The notes under the pieces: generated by a model
Database searches by the model: none
Seen by the model: only the letters and a program-made list of their open reading frames with translations
Told to the model about the DNA's origin: nothing
Source of the DNA: SIG622 sp045600125
GTDB lineage: Bacteria > Bacillota > Clostridia > Oscillospirales > CAG-382
Reading direction: 5' to 3'
Length of the DNA: 64,000 nucleotides
NCBI GenBank assembly: GCA_045600125.1
Contig: JAZRXH010000155.1
Coordinates: 19,864-83,863 of the forward strand
In this document: one piece after another, positions 32,642 through 41,645 of the stretch
Position numbering within the stretch: position 1 is the first letter of the stretch
Layout: each line of letters begins with the position of its first letter
Made by a program: the position numbers and the translations under genes

Positions 32642-34708
32642 TTAGTTTTCCTTGTTTTCGGGGTTTTTGTCGGAGTTTCCGGGGTTTTCCGAACCGGACG
32701 CTTCGGAGGTTTCGGATGCTTCGGATGCATTGGATGCATCGGATGCTTCGGACTCATCCGATGCGCTGCGTCCGTTTTCACCGGAGGACGTCTTCTTGGT
32801 GACGGTGAACTTCTGCGAGCCGTCGCCCTCGTAAACCGTTTTTCTTCTTTCTGCTTCGATGGCGAGAAGGGTATCGTCGTCTGTCTCACCGTCCATGACG
32901 GCGTTGAACTGCTCCTCGGTCATGGATTCATGGCGCACAAGGAAGCCGGCGATGAACTCCACCTTGTCCTTGTGGGCGCTGATGATCTCGGTCGCCTTGG
33001 CGTATGCCTCTTCTATGATCCGACGGATCTCGGAGTCGATGGTGGCGGCGACCTCTTCGGAGTAGTTGGGGGTAGAGGAGAAGTCTCTGCCGAGGAAGAC
33101 CTCATTTGTGCCGGAGCCGTATACGACGGGACCGAGCTTGTCGCTCATGCCGTACTTTGTCACCATGTCACGGGCAAGGTCGGTGGCTCTCTGAATGTCG
33201 TTGGATGCGCCGGTGCAGATGTCCTCCAGCAGGACTGCCTCGGCGACACGACCGCCGAGAAGCAGCACGATTTTGTCCTCCATGGCACTTCTCGACATAT
33301 GCATCTTGTCCTCTTTCGGGACGTTCAGCGTAAAGCCTGCCGCCATGCCTGCCGGGATGATGGAGATCAGATGCACGGGATCGTGATGCTTTGTAAAGAA
33401 GGAAGCCACGGCATGACCTGCCTCATGGATAGCGGTGATATGCTTGTCATCGTCGGAGATGACCTTGGACTTTTTGGCGGGACCTACGACCACCTTGATG
33501 GTCGCCTCCTCAATCTCCTCCATGCCGATGGTGGTCTTGGATTTTCTTGCCGAGAGAAGCGCCGCTTCGTTGAGCAGGTTCTCAAGATCGGCACCGGTAA
33601 AGCCGGCGGTGGACTGTGCCACCGTGCGAAGGTTCACGTTTGCCGCAAGATGCTTTCCGGAGGCGTGTACCTTCAGAATCTCTTCTCTTCCCTTGACGTC
33701 GGGGTAGTTCACCGTCACCTGTCTGTCGAAACGTCCGGGACGGAGAAGCGCCGGGTCGAGGATGTCGGGACGGTTGGTCGCCGCCATGACGATCACGCCG
33801 TCGTTGTTGCCGAAGCCGTCCATTTCCACGAGAAGCTGGTTCAGCGTCTGTTCTCTTTCATCGTGACCGCCGCCGAGACCGGCACCTCTGTGACGTCCCA
33901 CGGCATCGATCTCGTCGATGAAGATGATGGCGGGAGACGCTTTCTTTGCCGTATCGAAAAGGTCACGTACTCTCGAAGCACCGACACCGACATACATTTC
34001 CACGAAATCCGAACCGGAGATCGAGAAGAAGGGCACGTCGGCTTCACCGGCGACTGCCTTGGCAAGAAGGGTCTTACCGGTACCGGGAGGGCCTACGAGC
34101 AGAACGCCCTTGGGAATCCGGGCGCCGAGCTCGGTGTATTTCCTGGGGGCTTTGAGGAAGTCCACGACTTCACGAAGCTCTTCCTTTTCTTCGTCGGCGC
34201 CTGCCACGTCCTTGAAGAGCACCTTTTTCTTTTCGTCGGAGCCCATCTTGGCTCTGGCTCTGCCGAAGGAGTTGATCTTTCCGCCTTTTCCGCCCATCGC
34301 CTGATTCATCATGAAGAAATAGATGAAGATAAAGGCGATGATGATGATAATATAGGGGATGAAGGATACCCACCACGGGATCTCGGTGAGATTCTCATAG
34401 TGATATTCCTTGATGATGCCGGCCTTGTGCTGTTCGATGATGAGGTCGCCCAGATCGTCCCGGAACATTTCAAGACTCCGCAGGGTGTAGATGACCTCGG
34501 ATTTATCCTTCTTGATAATGTCGAGCTTGTTGTCCTTGGTCACTGTGAAGGAATCGACCTGCTCGTTCTGGAACAGATCCACGATTTCACTGTATTTCAT
34601 GTCCCGCTCATCGGCGAGCCCGTTCAGAAGAAAGCCGCACAGGGCAATAAAGCCGATGATGAGCACTACGTAAAACAGGATGATTCTTGTGTTGTTTTTC
34701 TTATCCAT
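32642..34708 (-). CDS. ftsH: ATP-dependent zinc metalloprotease FtsH
   Basis: The 688-residue protein has two membrane helices (about 8-28 and 112-135) around an extracytoplasmic loop, then an AAA+ module with GPPGTGKT, IIFIDEIDAVG and the second region of homology, and the M41 site HEAGH. It degrades membrane and regulatory proteins. The last 45 residues are a low-complexity Ser/Glu/Ala/Asn tail coded by a 9-bp DNA repeat. ATG 34708 has AAGGAG 14 bp upstream; no closer start fits. tilS is upstream by 82 bp, as is common in Firmicutes. Confidence 0.98.
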   Translation of the reverse strand: MDKKNNTRIILFYVVLIIGFIALCGFLLNGLADERDMKYSEIVDLFQNEQVDSFTVTKDNKLDIIKKDKSEVIYTLRSLEMFRDDLGDLIIEQHKAGIIKEYHYENLTEIPWWVSFIPYIIIIIAFIFIYFFMMNQAMGGKGGKINSFGRARAKMGSDEKKKVLFKDVAGADEEKEELREVVDFLKAPRKYTELGARIPKGVLLVGPPGTGKTLLAKAVAGEADVPFFSISGSDFVEMYVGVGASRVRDLFDTAKKASPAIIFIDEIDAVGRHRGAGLGGGHDEREQTLNQLLVEMDGFGNNDGVIVMAATNRPDILDPALLRPGRFDRQVTVNYPDVKGREEILKVHASGKHLAANVNLRTVAQSTAGFTGADLENLLNEAALLSARKSKTTIGMEEIEEATIKVVVGPAKKSKVISDDDKHITAIHEAGHAVASFFTKHHDPVHLISIIPAGMAAGFTLNVPKEDKMHMSRSAMEDKIVLLLGGRVAEAVLLEDICTGASNDIQRATDLARDMVTKYGMSDKLGPVVYGSGTNEVFLGRDFSSTPNYSEEVAATIDSEIRRIIEEAYAKATEIISAHKDKVEFIAGFLVRHESMTEEQFNAVMDGETDDDTLLAIEAERRKTVYEGDGSQKFTVTKKTSSGENGRSASDESEASDASNASEASETSEASGSENPGNSDKNPENKEN
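32711..32764. repeat. 9-bp imperfect tandem repeat inside ftsH
   Basis: Six units of the form TTCGGATGC or ATCGGATGC with small changes, in frame, coding for the Ser-Asp/Glu-Ala repeats of the FtsH tail. Confidence 0.85.
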
Positions 34709-34790
34709 TAGTTTTCCAATCACTCCTTAGCAGTCTTGAAACGCTGAAAATGTCAAAGTCCGTCATCCTTCTTAGCAGATGATGGGCTGA

Positions 34791-36251
34791 TTATCCGAGT
34801 TTGTAAAATCCGACGGTGTATTTCGGCACGGTCTCGGCGTCTTCTCTGTCGCAGACGCCGATATAGGGAAGGGCAAGCACCCTTTCACCGATCAGGAGAA
34901 GCGGAAGCTCATCCCGCTCTTCAATCGGCACCTTTTTGTCGCACAGAAGCTTTTTTATGCTTTTGGACATTCCGCCAAGACGGATCCTGTCGCCGCTCTT
35001 TCTCGGGCGCAGAAAAACGTCCTTGCCTATTATATCCGAAAAAAGTCCTGCGGTAATAAATAAACTGTAAATATTTTTCCGAAAGTCGGGGGATGTTTTC
35101 CGAATTTCCGGAAAATTTCCGGCACAGTGGGCATCATCCGCCGTGAAGGTCACCGGAAGGTCGGCGTCCGGGGCTGCGGTAAGCACCGCCCACTTTCCGC
35201 CCGGAAGAACGGTCAGCCCCGCTTTCAACGGGATGGCGTAGCCTTTTGCGGGCTTTGGAATTTCCTGCCTTTCTTCCTTTCGATAGACACGGAAGGCGTC
35301 ACCGTAAAGGCAGACCTCCGCCTTTCCGGGAAGCGCATACAGTTTTTTCTCGCCGCTTCCGCTTACGGCATAGGCTTTGATTGCCCGGCAAAGCTCCTGC
35401 GTATGGAGAAAATCCGGAGCGTAGCCGGTGACGGCACGGACCTTTTCGGCGATCACTCTCGAAAGGATGGCATCGGCGAGCTTTGCCGCCTCCCGGATGC
35501 TGTCGGTGTCCGCTTCTTTTGCCGCGGTGTTCAGATACTCGTTGTCGGCTTCGGCGATACGCCCGAGCCGCAGAAGGGCTTCCTCCAAGGCGGGGTTGAT
35601 CTTCCGGAGAGTCGGCAGGACGCTGTGCCGAAGGATATTCCTTGTACAGTCGTCGGCAAGATTGGTGCTGTCGGTGACGTAGCTCTCGCCGATTGCCGAA
35701 AGATATTCTTCAATCTCGGTTCTGGTAACAGAGAGAAGGGGACGGATCACGCGGTCCCGTCTTTTCGGGATGCCGGTAAGACCCGCCGTTCCGCTTCCCC
35801 GGACGGCGTACATCAGCACGGTCTCGGCGTTGTCGCAGGCGTTGTGCGCCGTGGCGATAAAGTCGCCGAAGCCATTCCGGAGAAGGTCTTCAAAGTATTC
35901 GTACCGCACGCTTCTCGCCGTTTCTTCGATTCCCGTCCTGCGCTCTTTTGCCAGTGCCGGGACGTCGAAGTGCCCGCAGCGGAAGGGAATGCCGAGGCGG
36001 CGGCAGAGCGAAGCCGAGAATGCTTCATCCCGGTCGCCTTCTTCTCCCCGTATGCCGTGATTCACGTGGCAGGCGCAGACTCTGAAGCATAGCGCCTCCC
36101 TGAGCGTATGCAGGGAGAAAAGCAGAGAGACCGAGTCGGCGCCGCCGGAAAGGGCGACGATCACCGTTTTACCGGAAAGCCCGCCTTCTGCGAATATTTC
36201 GCCGAGGGATGCACTTACCTTGTCGATGAGTGGATGGTTACTGTTTTTCAT
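34791..36251 (-). CDS. tilS: tRNA(Ile)-lysidine synthetase
   Basis: The 486-residue protein has the PP-loop SGGADS (residues 35-40), HVNHGIRGEEGDRDE and TAHNACDNAETVLM, hallmarks of TilS, followed by substrate-binding C-terminal domains. It makes lysidine at position 34 of the tRNA that reads AUA. ATG 36251 is supported by the N-terminus though the ribosome-binding site is weak. It lies between dnaB and ftsH on one leftward run; hpt, often between tilS and ftsH in Bacilli, is absent. Confidence 0.95.
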   Translation of the reverse strand: MKNSNHPLIDKVSASLGEIFAEGGLSGKTVIVALSGGADSVSLLFSLHTLREALCFRVCACHVNHGIRGEEGDRDEAFSASLCRRLGIPFRCGHFDVPALAKERRTGIEETARSVRYEYFEDLLRNGFGDFIATAHNACDNAETVLMYAVRGSGTAGLTGIPKRRDRVIRPLLSVTRTEIEEYLSAIGESYVTDSTNLADDCTRNILRHSVLPTLRKINPALEEALLRLGRIAEADNEYLNTAAKEADTDSIREAAKLADAILSRVIAEKVRAVTGYAPDFLHTQELCRAIKAYAVSGSGEKKLYALPGKAEVCLYGDAFRVYRKEERQEIPKPAKGYAIPLKAGLTVLPGGKWAVLTAAPDADLPVTFTADDAHCAGNFPEIRKTSPDFRKNIYSLFITAGLFSDIIGKDVFLRPRKSGDRIRLGGMSKSIKKLLCDKKVPIEERDELPLLLIGERVLALPYIGVCDREDAETVPKYTVGFYKLG

Positions 36252-36362
36252 AAAGGCTTTTACAGAGGCTCCGAGGCGGGGCGCCGGGCGTTTTCAAAGC
36301 CGTCTGCGTCACCTTCGGAGATCCTTACGATTCTATTGCAAAATTTGCTCCGTTTTTCGTGC

Positions 36363-37757
36363 TCACCGGGGAGCCTCGGTGTGAGAGGTATCCACGTCGA
36401 TGAACTTTGTGTACTGACCGTACCAACCGAGATCCGCTTTGCCCGTGGAGCCGTGACGGTTCTTCGCAATGATGCAGCTCGCCACGTTTTCCTTGGACGG
36501 GTCGTTCTTATAGTAGTCGTCACGGTAGAGGAACATGACCACGTCGGCATCCTGCTCGATGGCACCCGAGTCACGCAGGTCACTCAGCATAGGCGTTTTG
36601 TCGGTTCTGCCCTCGGTGCCTCGGTTCAGCTGGGCGCAGGTGATGACCGGCACCTGAAGATCCTTGGCAAGAAGCTTCAGAGAACGGGAGATATCGCCGA
36701 TCTCCTGCACACGGTTGTCGATCTTCTTGTCCGACTGCATCAGCTGGAGGTAGTCGATGATGACAAGACCGAGGTTCTTGACTCTTCTCAGCTTTGCCTT
36801 CATGCCCGTGACGGTGATACCGGAGGTATCGTCGATGAGGATGTCGGTGTTATTGAGAACGCCTGCCGCCATGCCGAGGTTTTTCCAGTCGTCGGGGCTA
36901 AGCTCCGCCGTGCGCAGCTTATAGCTGTCGATCATGGCTTCGCTGGACAGCATACGCTGAACGAGCTGAGAGGCGGACATTTCCAGAGAGAAAATGCACA
37001 CCTTCTTTTTCGTCTTGATGGCGACGTTGGTCGCAATGTTCAGACAGAACGAGGTCTTTCCCATACCCGGACGGGCGCCGACCAGAATGAGGTCGGAGTT
37101 GCCCATACCGATCAGATACTTGTCGATGGCGCTGAAGTAGGTGGGGGTACCCATTGCCGCTTCCCTGTCGTCGATGAGAAGCTGGAGCTGAGAATAGTTT
37201 TCGACCAGCACGTCCCGGATATGCACGAAGGCTTTGTCGTTCACTCCCTGCGCAATGTCGAAGATTTTCTGCTCGGAGCGGTCGAGGATATCGTCCACGT
37301 CGCCCTCGGCGGCGTATGCCATGTCGGAGATCTCGCCGGACGCCTTGATGAGTCTTCGCAGAAGCGCCTTGTCGGTGATGATCTTCGCATATTCTTTTAT
37401 GTTCGCAATGTCCGGAACGCTTTCCGCCAGCGCCGCAATATATTCCTGACCGCCCGCCTCGTTGTAGGTGCCCGCATGAACGAGCATATCCACCAAGGTC
37501 ACCGGGTCGATCCGACGGCTGTCGAGAAACAGCTCCTGCATCGCTTCATAGATTTTCTTGTGATTGTCGATAAAAAAGTCGTCTGCTTTCAGTATCGTGG
37601 CAAGCTCACGAAGCTGCTCCGGGTCGAGTATCACCGCACCCAGAACCGCTTTTTCCGCTTCTGCCGAAAATGGCAGCATATGATTCTGCAGACCAAATTC
37701 TTCTGCCAATGCTTTCACCGTCCCACTTGTGATTATACGACTCTCCGTTTTTTGCAC
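36363..37757 (-). CDS. dnaB: Replicative DNA helicase DnaB
   Basis: The 464-residue protein has the N-terminal DnaB domain (SAEAEKAVLGAVILD), Walker A GARPGMGKTS, IIDYLQLM at Walker B, and the SDLRDSGAIEQDADVV sensor segment. It is the ring helicase at the replication fork. The start is uncertain: GTG 37757 gives the length above but has no clear ribosome-binding site, and an internal GTG (37718) or ATG is possible. It lies 35 bp after rplI in the classic gdpP-rplI-dnaB order. Confidence 0.96.
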   Translation of the reverse strand: MQKTESRIITSGTVKALAEEFGLQNHMLPFSAEAEKAVLGAVILDPEQLRELATILKADDFFIDNHKKIYEAMQELFLDSRRIDPVTLVDMLVHAGTYNEAGGQEYIAALAESVPDIANIKEYAKIITDKALLRRLIKASGEISDMAYAAEGDVDDILDRSEQKIFDIAQGVNDKAFVHIRDVLVENYSQLQLLIDDREAAMGTPTYFSAIDKYLIGMGNSDLILVGARPGMGKTSFCLNIATNVAIKTKKKVCIFSLEMSASQLVQRMLSSEAMIDSYKLRTAELSPDDWKNLGMAAGVLNNTDILIDDTSGITVTGMKAKLRRVKNLGLVIIDYLQLMQSDKKIDNRVQEIGDISRSLKLLAKDLQVPVITCAQLNRGTEGRTDKTPMLSDLRDSGAIEQDADVVMFLYRDDYYKNDPSKENVASCIIAKNRHGSTGKADLGWYGQYTKFIDVDTSHTEAPR

Positions 37758-37792
37758 AGGGGTTTATCCGGAGAGGGAAGACACCGTGCCGG

Positions 37793-38242
37793 TCAGTCCT
37801 TCTGCGCTACGACCACGTTGACCTTGCCGACGACCTCGGGATAGAGCTTCACGTCGAGGGTGTAGGTACCGAACGCCTTGATGGATTCGTCAAGACCGAT
37901 TTTTCTCTTGTCCACGTCGATGCCGGTCTCCTTCAGGATGGCTTCGGCGATCTCCTTGGAGCTGACGGCGCCGAAGAATTTACCGTCCGCACCGGCAGTG
38001 GCGTAGAGCTTGATGACGCAGGAGCCGAGCTTCTTGGCATTTTCCTCAGCCTGCTTCTTTTCCTCCGCCATTCTGTGGAGCCTTGCTTCTTCCTTGGTTT
38101 TTATTTCGTTCATGACCGCATTGTCTGCGATCACCGCCAGCTTTTTCGGAAGGAGGAAATTGCGGGCGTATCCGTCGGATACGTTGACAAGCTCTCCCTT
38201 TTTGCCCTGACCTTTGACGTCTGCCATGAGTAATACTTTCAT
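37793..38242 (-). CDS. rplI: 50S ribosomal protein L9
   Basis: The 149-residue protein begins MKVLLMADVKGQGKKGELVNVSDGYARN, the L9 N-terminal RNA-binding domain, then the long helix (about 45-75) and C-terminal domain. ACGGAGGA lies 7 bp before ATG 38242; the frame back to 38407 overlaps gdpP. Typical neighbours on both sides. Confidence 0.97.
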   Translation of the reverse strand: MKVLLMADVKGQGKKGELVNVSDGYARNFLLPKKLAVIADNAVMNEIKTKEEARLHRMAEEKKQAEENAKKLGSCVIKLYATAGADGKFFGAVSSKEIAEAILKETGIDVDKRKIGLDESIKAFGTYTLDVKLYPEVVGKVNVVVAQKD

Positions 38243-38375
38243 TTTTCTGTCCTCCGTTTGTTTTTTGCTGCACTTTTTATAAAAAAGCGAGATGTTGTTT
38301 TTAATTGTTCCGGCCTGCGAAAACGCCGAAGATTTTTCGTTTTCTTCCCGTGCTTTCCGCACGTCGGTTTTTGAC

Positions 38376-40385
38376 TTATTTACCCGAAAGGTACTGTGCG
38401 CAGACATCGAGGAGCTTTGCTTCCACTTCCTCGATGCTCTTGTCCTTCACCTGCGCCGCCGCCGCATCGTAGTGACCGCCGCCGCCGAGGGCTTCGCAGA
38501 TCAGCTGGACGTTGATGGTGCCGTCGCTTCTTGCCGAAATGCAGACCGCACCGTCGATCGTGCACAGCACGAAGGAAGCCTTGATGGAGTTCACGCCGAG
38601 AAGCCGGTCCGCCGCCTTTGCCATGGAGATCCGGTCCTCGCTCGTGCACTCGCCGGAATAGCGGGAGACCGCCACCACGTCGTAGTAGATATTCACGTCG
38701 GTCTCAAAGCGGGATTCCTTGACGAGCTCTTCGATGCCGGTACGGAAAAGCTGCTTTACCGTGTTGGGATCGGCTCCCTCGCCCCGCAGATACTGGGCGG
38801 CTCCGAAGGTACGGACGCCCGTGTTCTTGGTGAACTGCTTGGTATCGAGGAGGATGCCCGCAAACAGAAGGTTCGCTTCCAGCTCGGAAAGCTCGCCGGG
38901 TGACACGGAATGCTCGAGGATCTCCGCCACGAGTTCGGAAGCCGAGGACGCCGAGGGCTCGATGTACGCCACACGGGGCTCGGTCTTGAACTCACCGGAC
39001 TTGCGGTGATGGTCGATGATGACGATATCTCTTGCCGCATCCACGACGCTGGGCGCTTCCAGCTGTGTGAAACTGTTCACATCGCACACGATGGCAAGCG
39101 TATCCGAGCGCAGATAGTCCTGCACCGACACGTTGTCGCACAGGATGTCGAGGATCTCGTTATGTCCCCGCATCAGAATGCCGAAGATGGGCTTGAAGTT
39201 CGCATCGTTGATATTGACGACGATGTGGGTCTCCTTGCCGAGCGCAAGCGCCAGATGCGCAATGCCCATGCAGGAGCCGATAGAGTCGTGATCGGCGAAG
39301 CGGTGTCCCTGAATGATCACGTTGCCGCTTTCATCAATCAGGTGGCGAAGCTCCTCGGCAGTCACTCTTGAGCGGATCTTCGTCCGCTTCTGCACGCTCT
39401 TCTGCTTGCCGCCGAAGAACTCGGTGCCGTTTTCGGTTTTGACTGCCGCCTGATCGCCGCCCCGCTGCATGGCAAGATCCAGAGCGTTCCTTGCGGTATT
39501 CAGCTTCTCCGGGAAGCTGCCGTCGATCCTCGCCACGCCGATGCTGGCGGTGAAGGGGATGCTGACGCCTTCCACCTCGATCTCCTTGATCTTGTCGAGA
39601 ATCTGGAATTTGTTTTCAATCAGTTTTGCAAGCTCGCTTTCCTCAAGGATGAGGATGTAGCTGTTCTTTTCGTATTCCTTGAGGATGCCGCCTACCGAAT
39701 CGCACCATTCGTCGAGAAGGTTGCCGATGAGGGTGATGGCGGAGCGCTGGTTTTCACGAAGGGCTCTCGTTGCCTCGGCATAGTTGTCGATGACGAGAAG
39801 AGCCACTGCCGGACGTTTTTCGAGGAGCTCTTTTTTATACTCCTCCTCGGCGTCCCGGTTTTCAAAGGTCAGAAAGGTCAGTTTTTTACTGCGGGAGGAG
39901 GTGTTCCATACCTTGAGGTCGTACATTGAGCCGTTGACGGAACAGCGGGTTGCGCCGCCCTTTTTCAGCTCCTCCATCTTCTCTTCTTCGATGCTGTCGC
40001 CCAGCATCTCGAAGGCGCTCTTTCCGTACAGACCTCTGGAAACGCCCACCATGTCCGAGAAGAAGCTGTTGTACCAGATCAGCTCGTTCTTCTCGTTCAT
40101 CAGCGCCATGGGGCTGTCGTTTTTCAGCATATAGTCCTTTGTGATGCTGCTGAGAAGGGTGGTGTCACCCCCCTCGATGTCACCGCCCTTACGGCGGCGA
40201 AAAGAGATGACGATCAGCAATACGGCAAGCGCCGCAAGCAGGAAGGAGGCGATATAATAGGGAATTGGGTTTTTGACGCCGAAAGCGAACAGACAGACGA
40301 AAACAAGACATAGCGCGGCTGCCGACCAGCAGGGGATCAGCACGGCCGGCGAAGCCATGGACATCCGTTCACCGTGTTTTTTCAT
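38376..40385 (-). CDS. gdpP: Cyclic-di-AMP phosphodiesterase GdpP-type
   Basis: The 669-residue protein has two N-terminal membrane helices (about 12-60), a PAS-like domain, a degenerate GGDEF domain (about 165-300), then the DHH phosphoesterase (FADHDSIGS, IVIIDHHRKS) and DHHA1 (GGGGHYDAAAAQ). It hydrolyses c-di-AMP, which controls potassium and wall homeostasis. ATG 40385 was chosen because AAAGGAG lies 8 bp upstream; an ATG at 40403 has none. It lies 40 bp after yybS. Confidence 0.95.
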   Translation of the reverse strand: MKKHGERMSMASPAVLIPCWSAAALCLVFVCLFAFGVKNPIPYYIASFLLAALAVLLIVISFRRRKGGDIEGGDTTLLSSITKDYMLKNDSPMALMNEKNELIWYNSFFSDMVGVSRGLYGKSAFEMLGDSIEEEKMEELKKGGATRCSVNGSMYDLKVWNTSSRSKKLTFLTFENRDAEEEYKKELLEKRPAVALLVIDNYAEATRALRENQRSAITLIGNLLDEWCDSVGGILKEYEKNSYILILEESELAKLIENKFQILDKIKEIEVEGVSIPFTASIGVARIDGSFPEKLNTARNALDLAMQRGGDQAAVKTENGTEFFGGKQKSVQKRTKIRSRVTAEELRHLIDESGNVIIQGHRFADHDSIGSCMGIAHLALALGKETHIVVNINDANFKPIFGILMRGHNEILDILCDNVSVQDYLRSDTLAIVCDVNSFTQLEAPSVVDAARDIVIIDHHRKSGEFKTEPRVAYIEPSASSASELVAEILEHSVSPGELSELEANLLFAGILLDTKQFTKNTGVRTFGAAQYLRGEGADPNTVKQLFRTGIEELVKESRFETDVNIYYDVVAVSRYSGECTSEDRISMAKAADRLLGVNSIKASFVLCTIDGAVCISARSDGTINVQLICEALGGGGHYDAAAAQVKDKSIEEVEAKLLDVCAQYLSGK

Positions 40386-40425
40386 ACCCGTTTCTCCTTT
40401 CATTCGAATTCAGCGGTGTCACGGC

Positions 40426-41541
40426 TCATCGCATCGCTTTCCGATCCCGCATGCTCCGGTATTCCGAAGTCCCGAAGGTGACCAGCAGGAACAGCAGGAT
40501 CAGGGGAGCGAGGGAGAAGATGAACAGCGTTGACACGATGGCGATGATGACGGCGGCTGCCTTGGGGACGACCCGGCACAAAAGCCGGTAGATTCTTCGG
40601 TAGCCGAGGATGATAAAGTGGGGAGCAAGGGCGATAACGATGCTCAGTACTACTGCATGGAAGGTCGCAAACCTGCCGGAGAAAAGGAGCGTCAGAATGG
40701 CGATCGTCGTAGTGATCGAGAAGACAGCCGACGTAACGCCGCCGACACCGTATTCTTCGTCACGTGCCGGATATTCCGTGCCGCTTTTTTTGGCGGTGAG
40801 CGACACGCTTCCGGTAAGGAAAAAACCGAAGAAGGTATAGAACGCCATAACGCAGGCGGGGAACAGCACCACTATGGCGGCAAGTCCCGTGTAAAGCATA
40901 TTCTCGGATATCCGGATCACGCCCTGCGGCGCATCCACGGGGACGGCGCTTATCCCGGCGTACAGCTCTTTCGCAAGACCGGATACGGCTTTATCCACCG
41001 TTTCGAGAAAGCAGGTGCTGAATTTCACCTTCTCGAAAAGCGCCTGGGTGTTCACCGTCATGCAGAAGAACAGCGCTTCGCCAAAGAGTCCCGCCGCACC
41101 GACTGCCGAGGAGACCTCGGCTTTTCCGGCACCTCCGTTCAGAAGGACGCCGCACACGGCTCCCATAAGGCACGTGCCGAATACGGAAAAGCCGCAGAGA
41201 AGGGAAAAGAATATTTTGCCGGTGATAAAGAACACCGTCGCCGTTCCCGCCGCAAAGGGGAGAAGGCAGGCGGCAGGTCCCAGTTTTTTGTGATGCAGTA
41301 CGAAGACGGCGAGGCACAGAGTCATAAGGAACGCACCGACGACACTCCCGAAGAGACCGAGGGAGAAAACGCCGGGCAATGCGGGGAAGGTCATCCCCTT
41401 GTAGTAATCAAGCGATGCCGCATAAGGCAGCGTCTCGAGGCTTCCGAGAATCCCGAGGATCACCGCCGTAAGGATCAGAACAACGTCCGAAAAAACAACG
41501 CCGTGCGACTTGTTTTCGGTATTCTGTGTCAAATAGTTCAC
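40426..41541 (-). CDS. yybS: YybS-like (DUF2232) multi-pass membrane protein
   Basis: The 371-residue protein has about eight to nine hydrophobic segments, no signal peptide and a basic C-terminus. The assignment to YybS/DUF2232 rests on membrane pattern and on its place just before gdpP-rplI-dnaB, as in Bacillus. Its function is unknown; some family members resemble S components of ECF transporters. GTG 41541 follows AAAGGA closely. Confidence 0.7.
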   Translation of the reverse strand: MNYLTQNTENKSHGVVFSDVVLILTAVILGILGSLETLPYAASLDYYKGMTFPALPGVFSLGLFGSVVGAFLMTLCLAVFVLHHKKLGPAACLLPFAAGTATVFFITGKIFFSLLCGFSVFGTCLMGAVCGVLLNGGAGKAEVSSAVGAAGLFGEALFFCMTVNTQALFEKVKFSTCFLETVDKAVSGLAKELYAGISAVPVDAPQGVIRISENMLYTGLAAIVVLFPACVMAFYTFFGFFLTGSVSLTAKKSGTEYPARDEEYGVGGVTSAVFSITTTIAILTLLFSGRFATFHAVVLSIVIALAPHFIILGYRRIYRLLCRVVPKAAAVIIAIVSTLFIFSLAPLILLFLLVTFGTSEYRSMRDRKAMR

Positions 41542-41645
41542 TGTCCTTTCAAAGACTATAAAGACTATGGTTCAATGCTTTATCCGGAGCGGCGGCATTG
41601 TGAGAAGCGGGAGAAAAACTCCGCTCCGTCCGCCGCTTCGGGGCG

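Noticed and set aside
32711..32764. Regulatory or CRISPR-like repeat
   Set aside because: The 9-bp repeat is in frame within ftsH and simply codes for its low-complexity tail.
32537..34711. 724-codon rightward frame opposite ftsH
   Set aside because: Antisense shadow of a certain gene; low-complexity Gly/Val/His composition.
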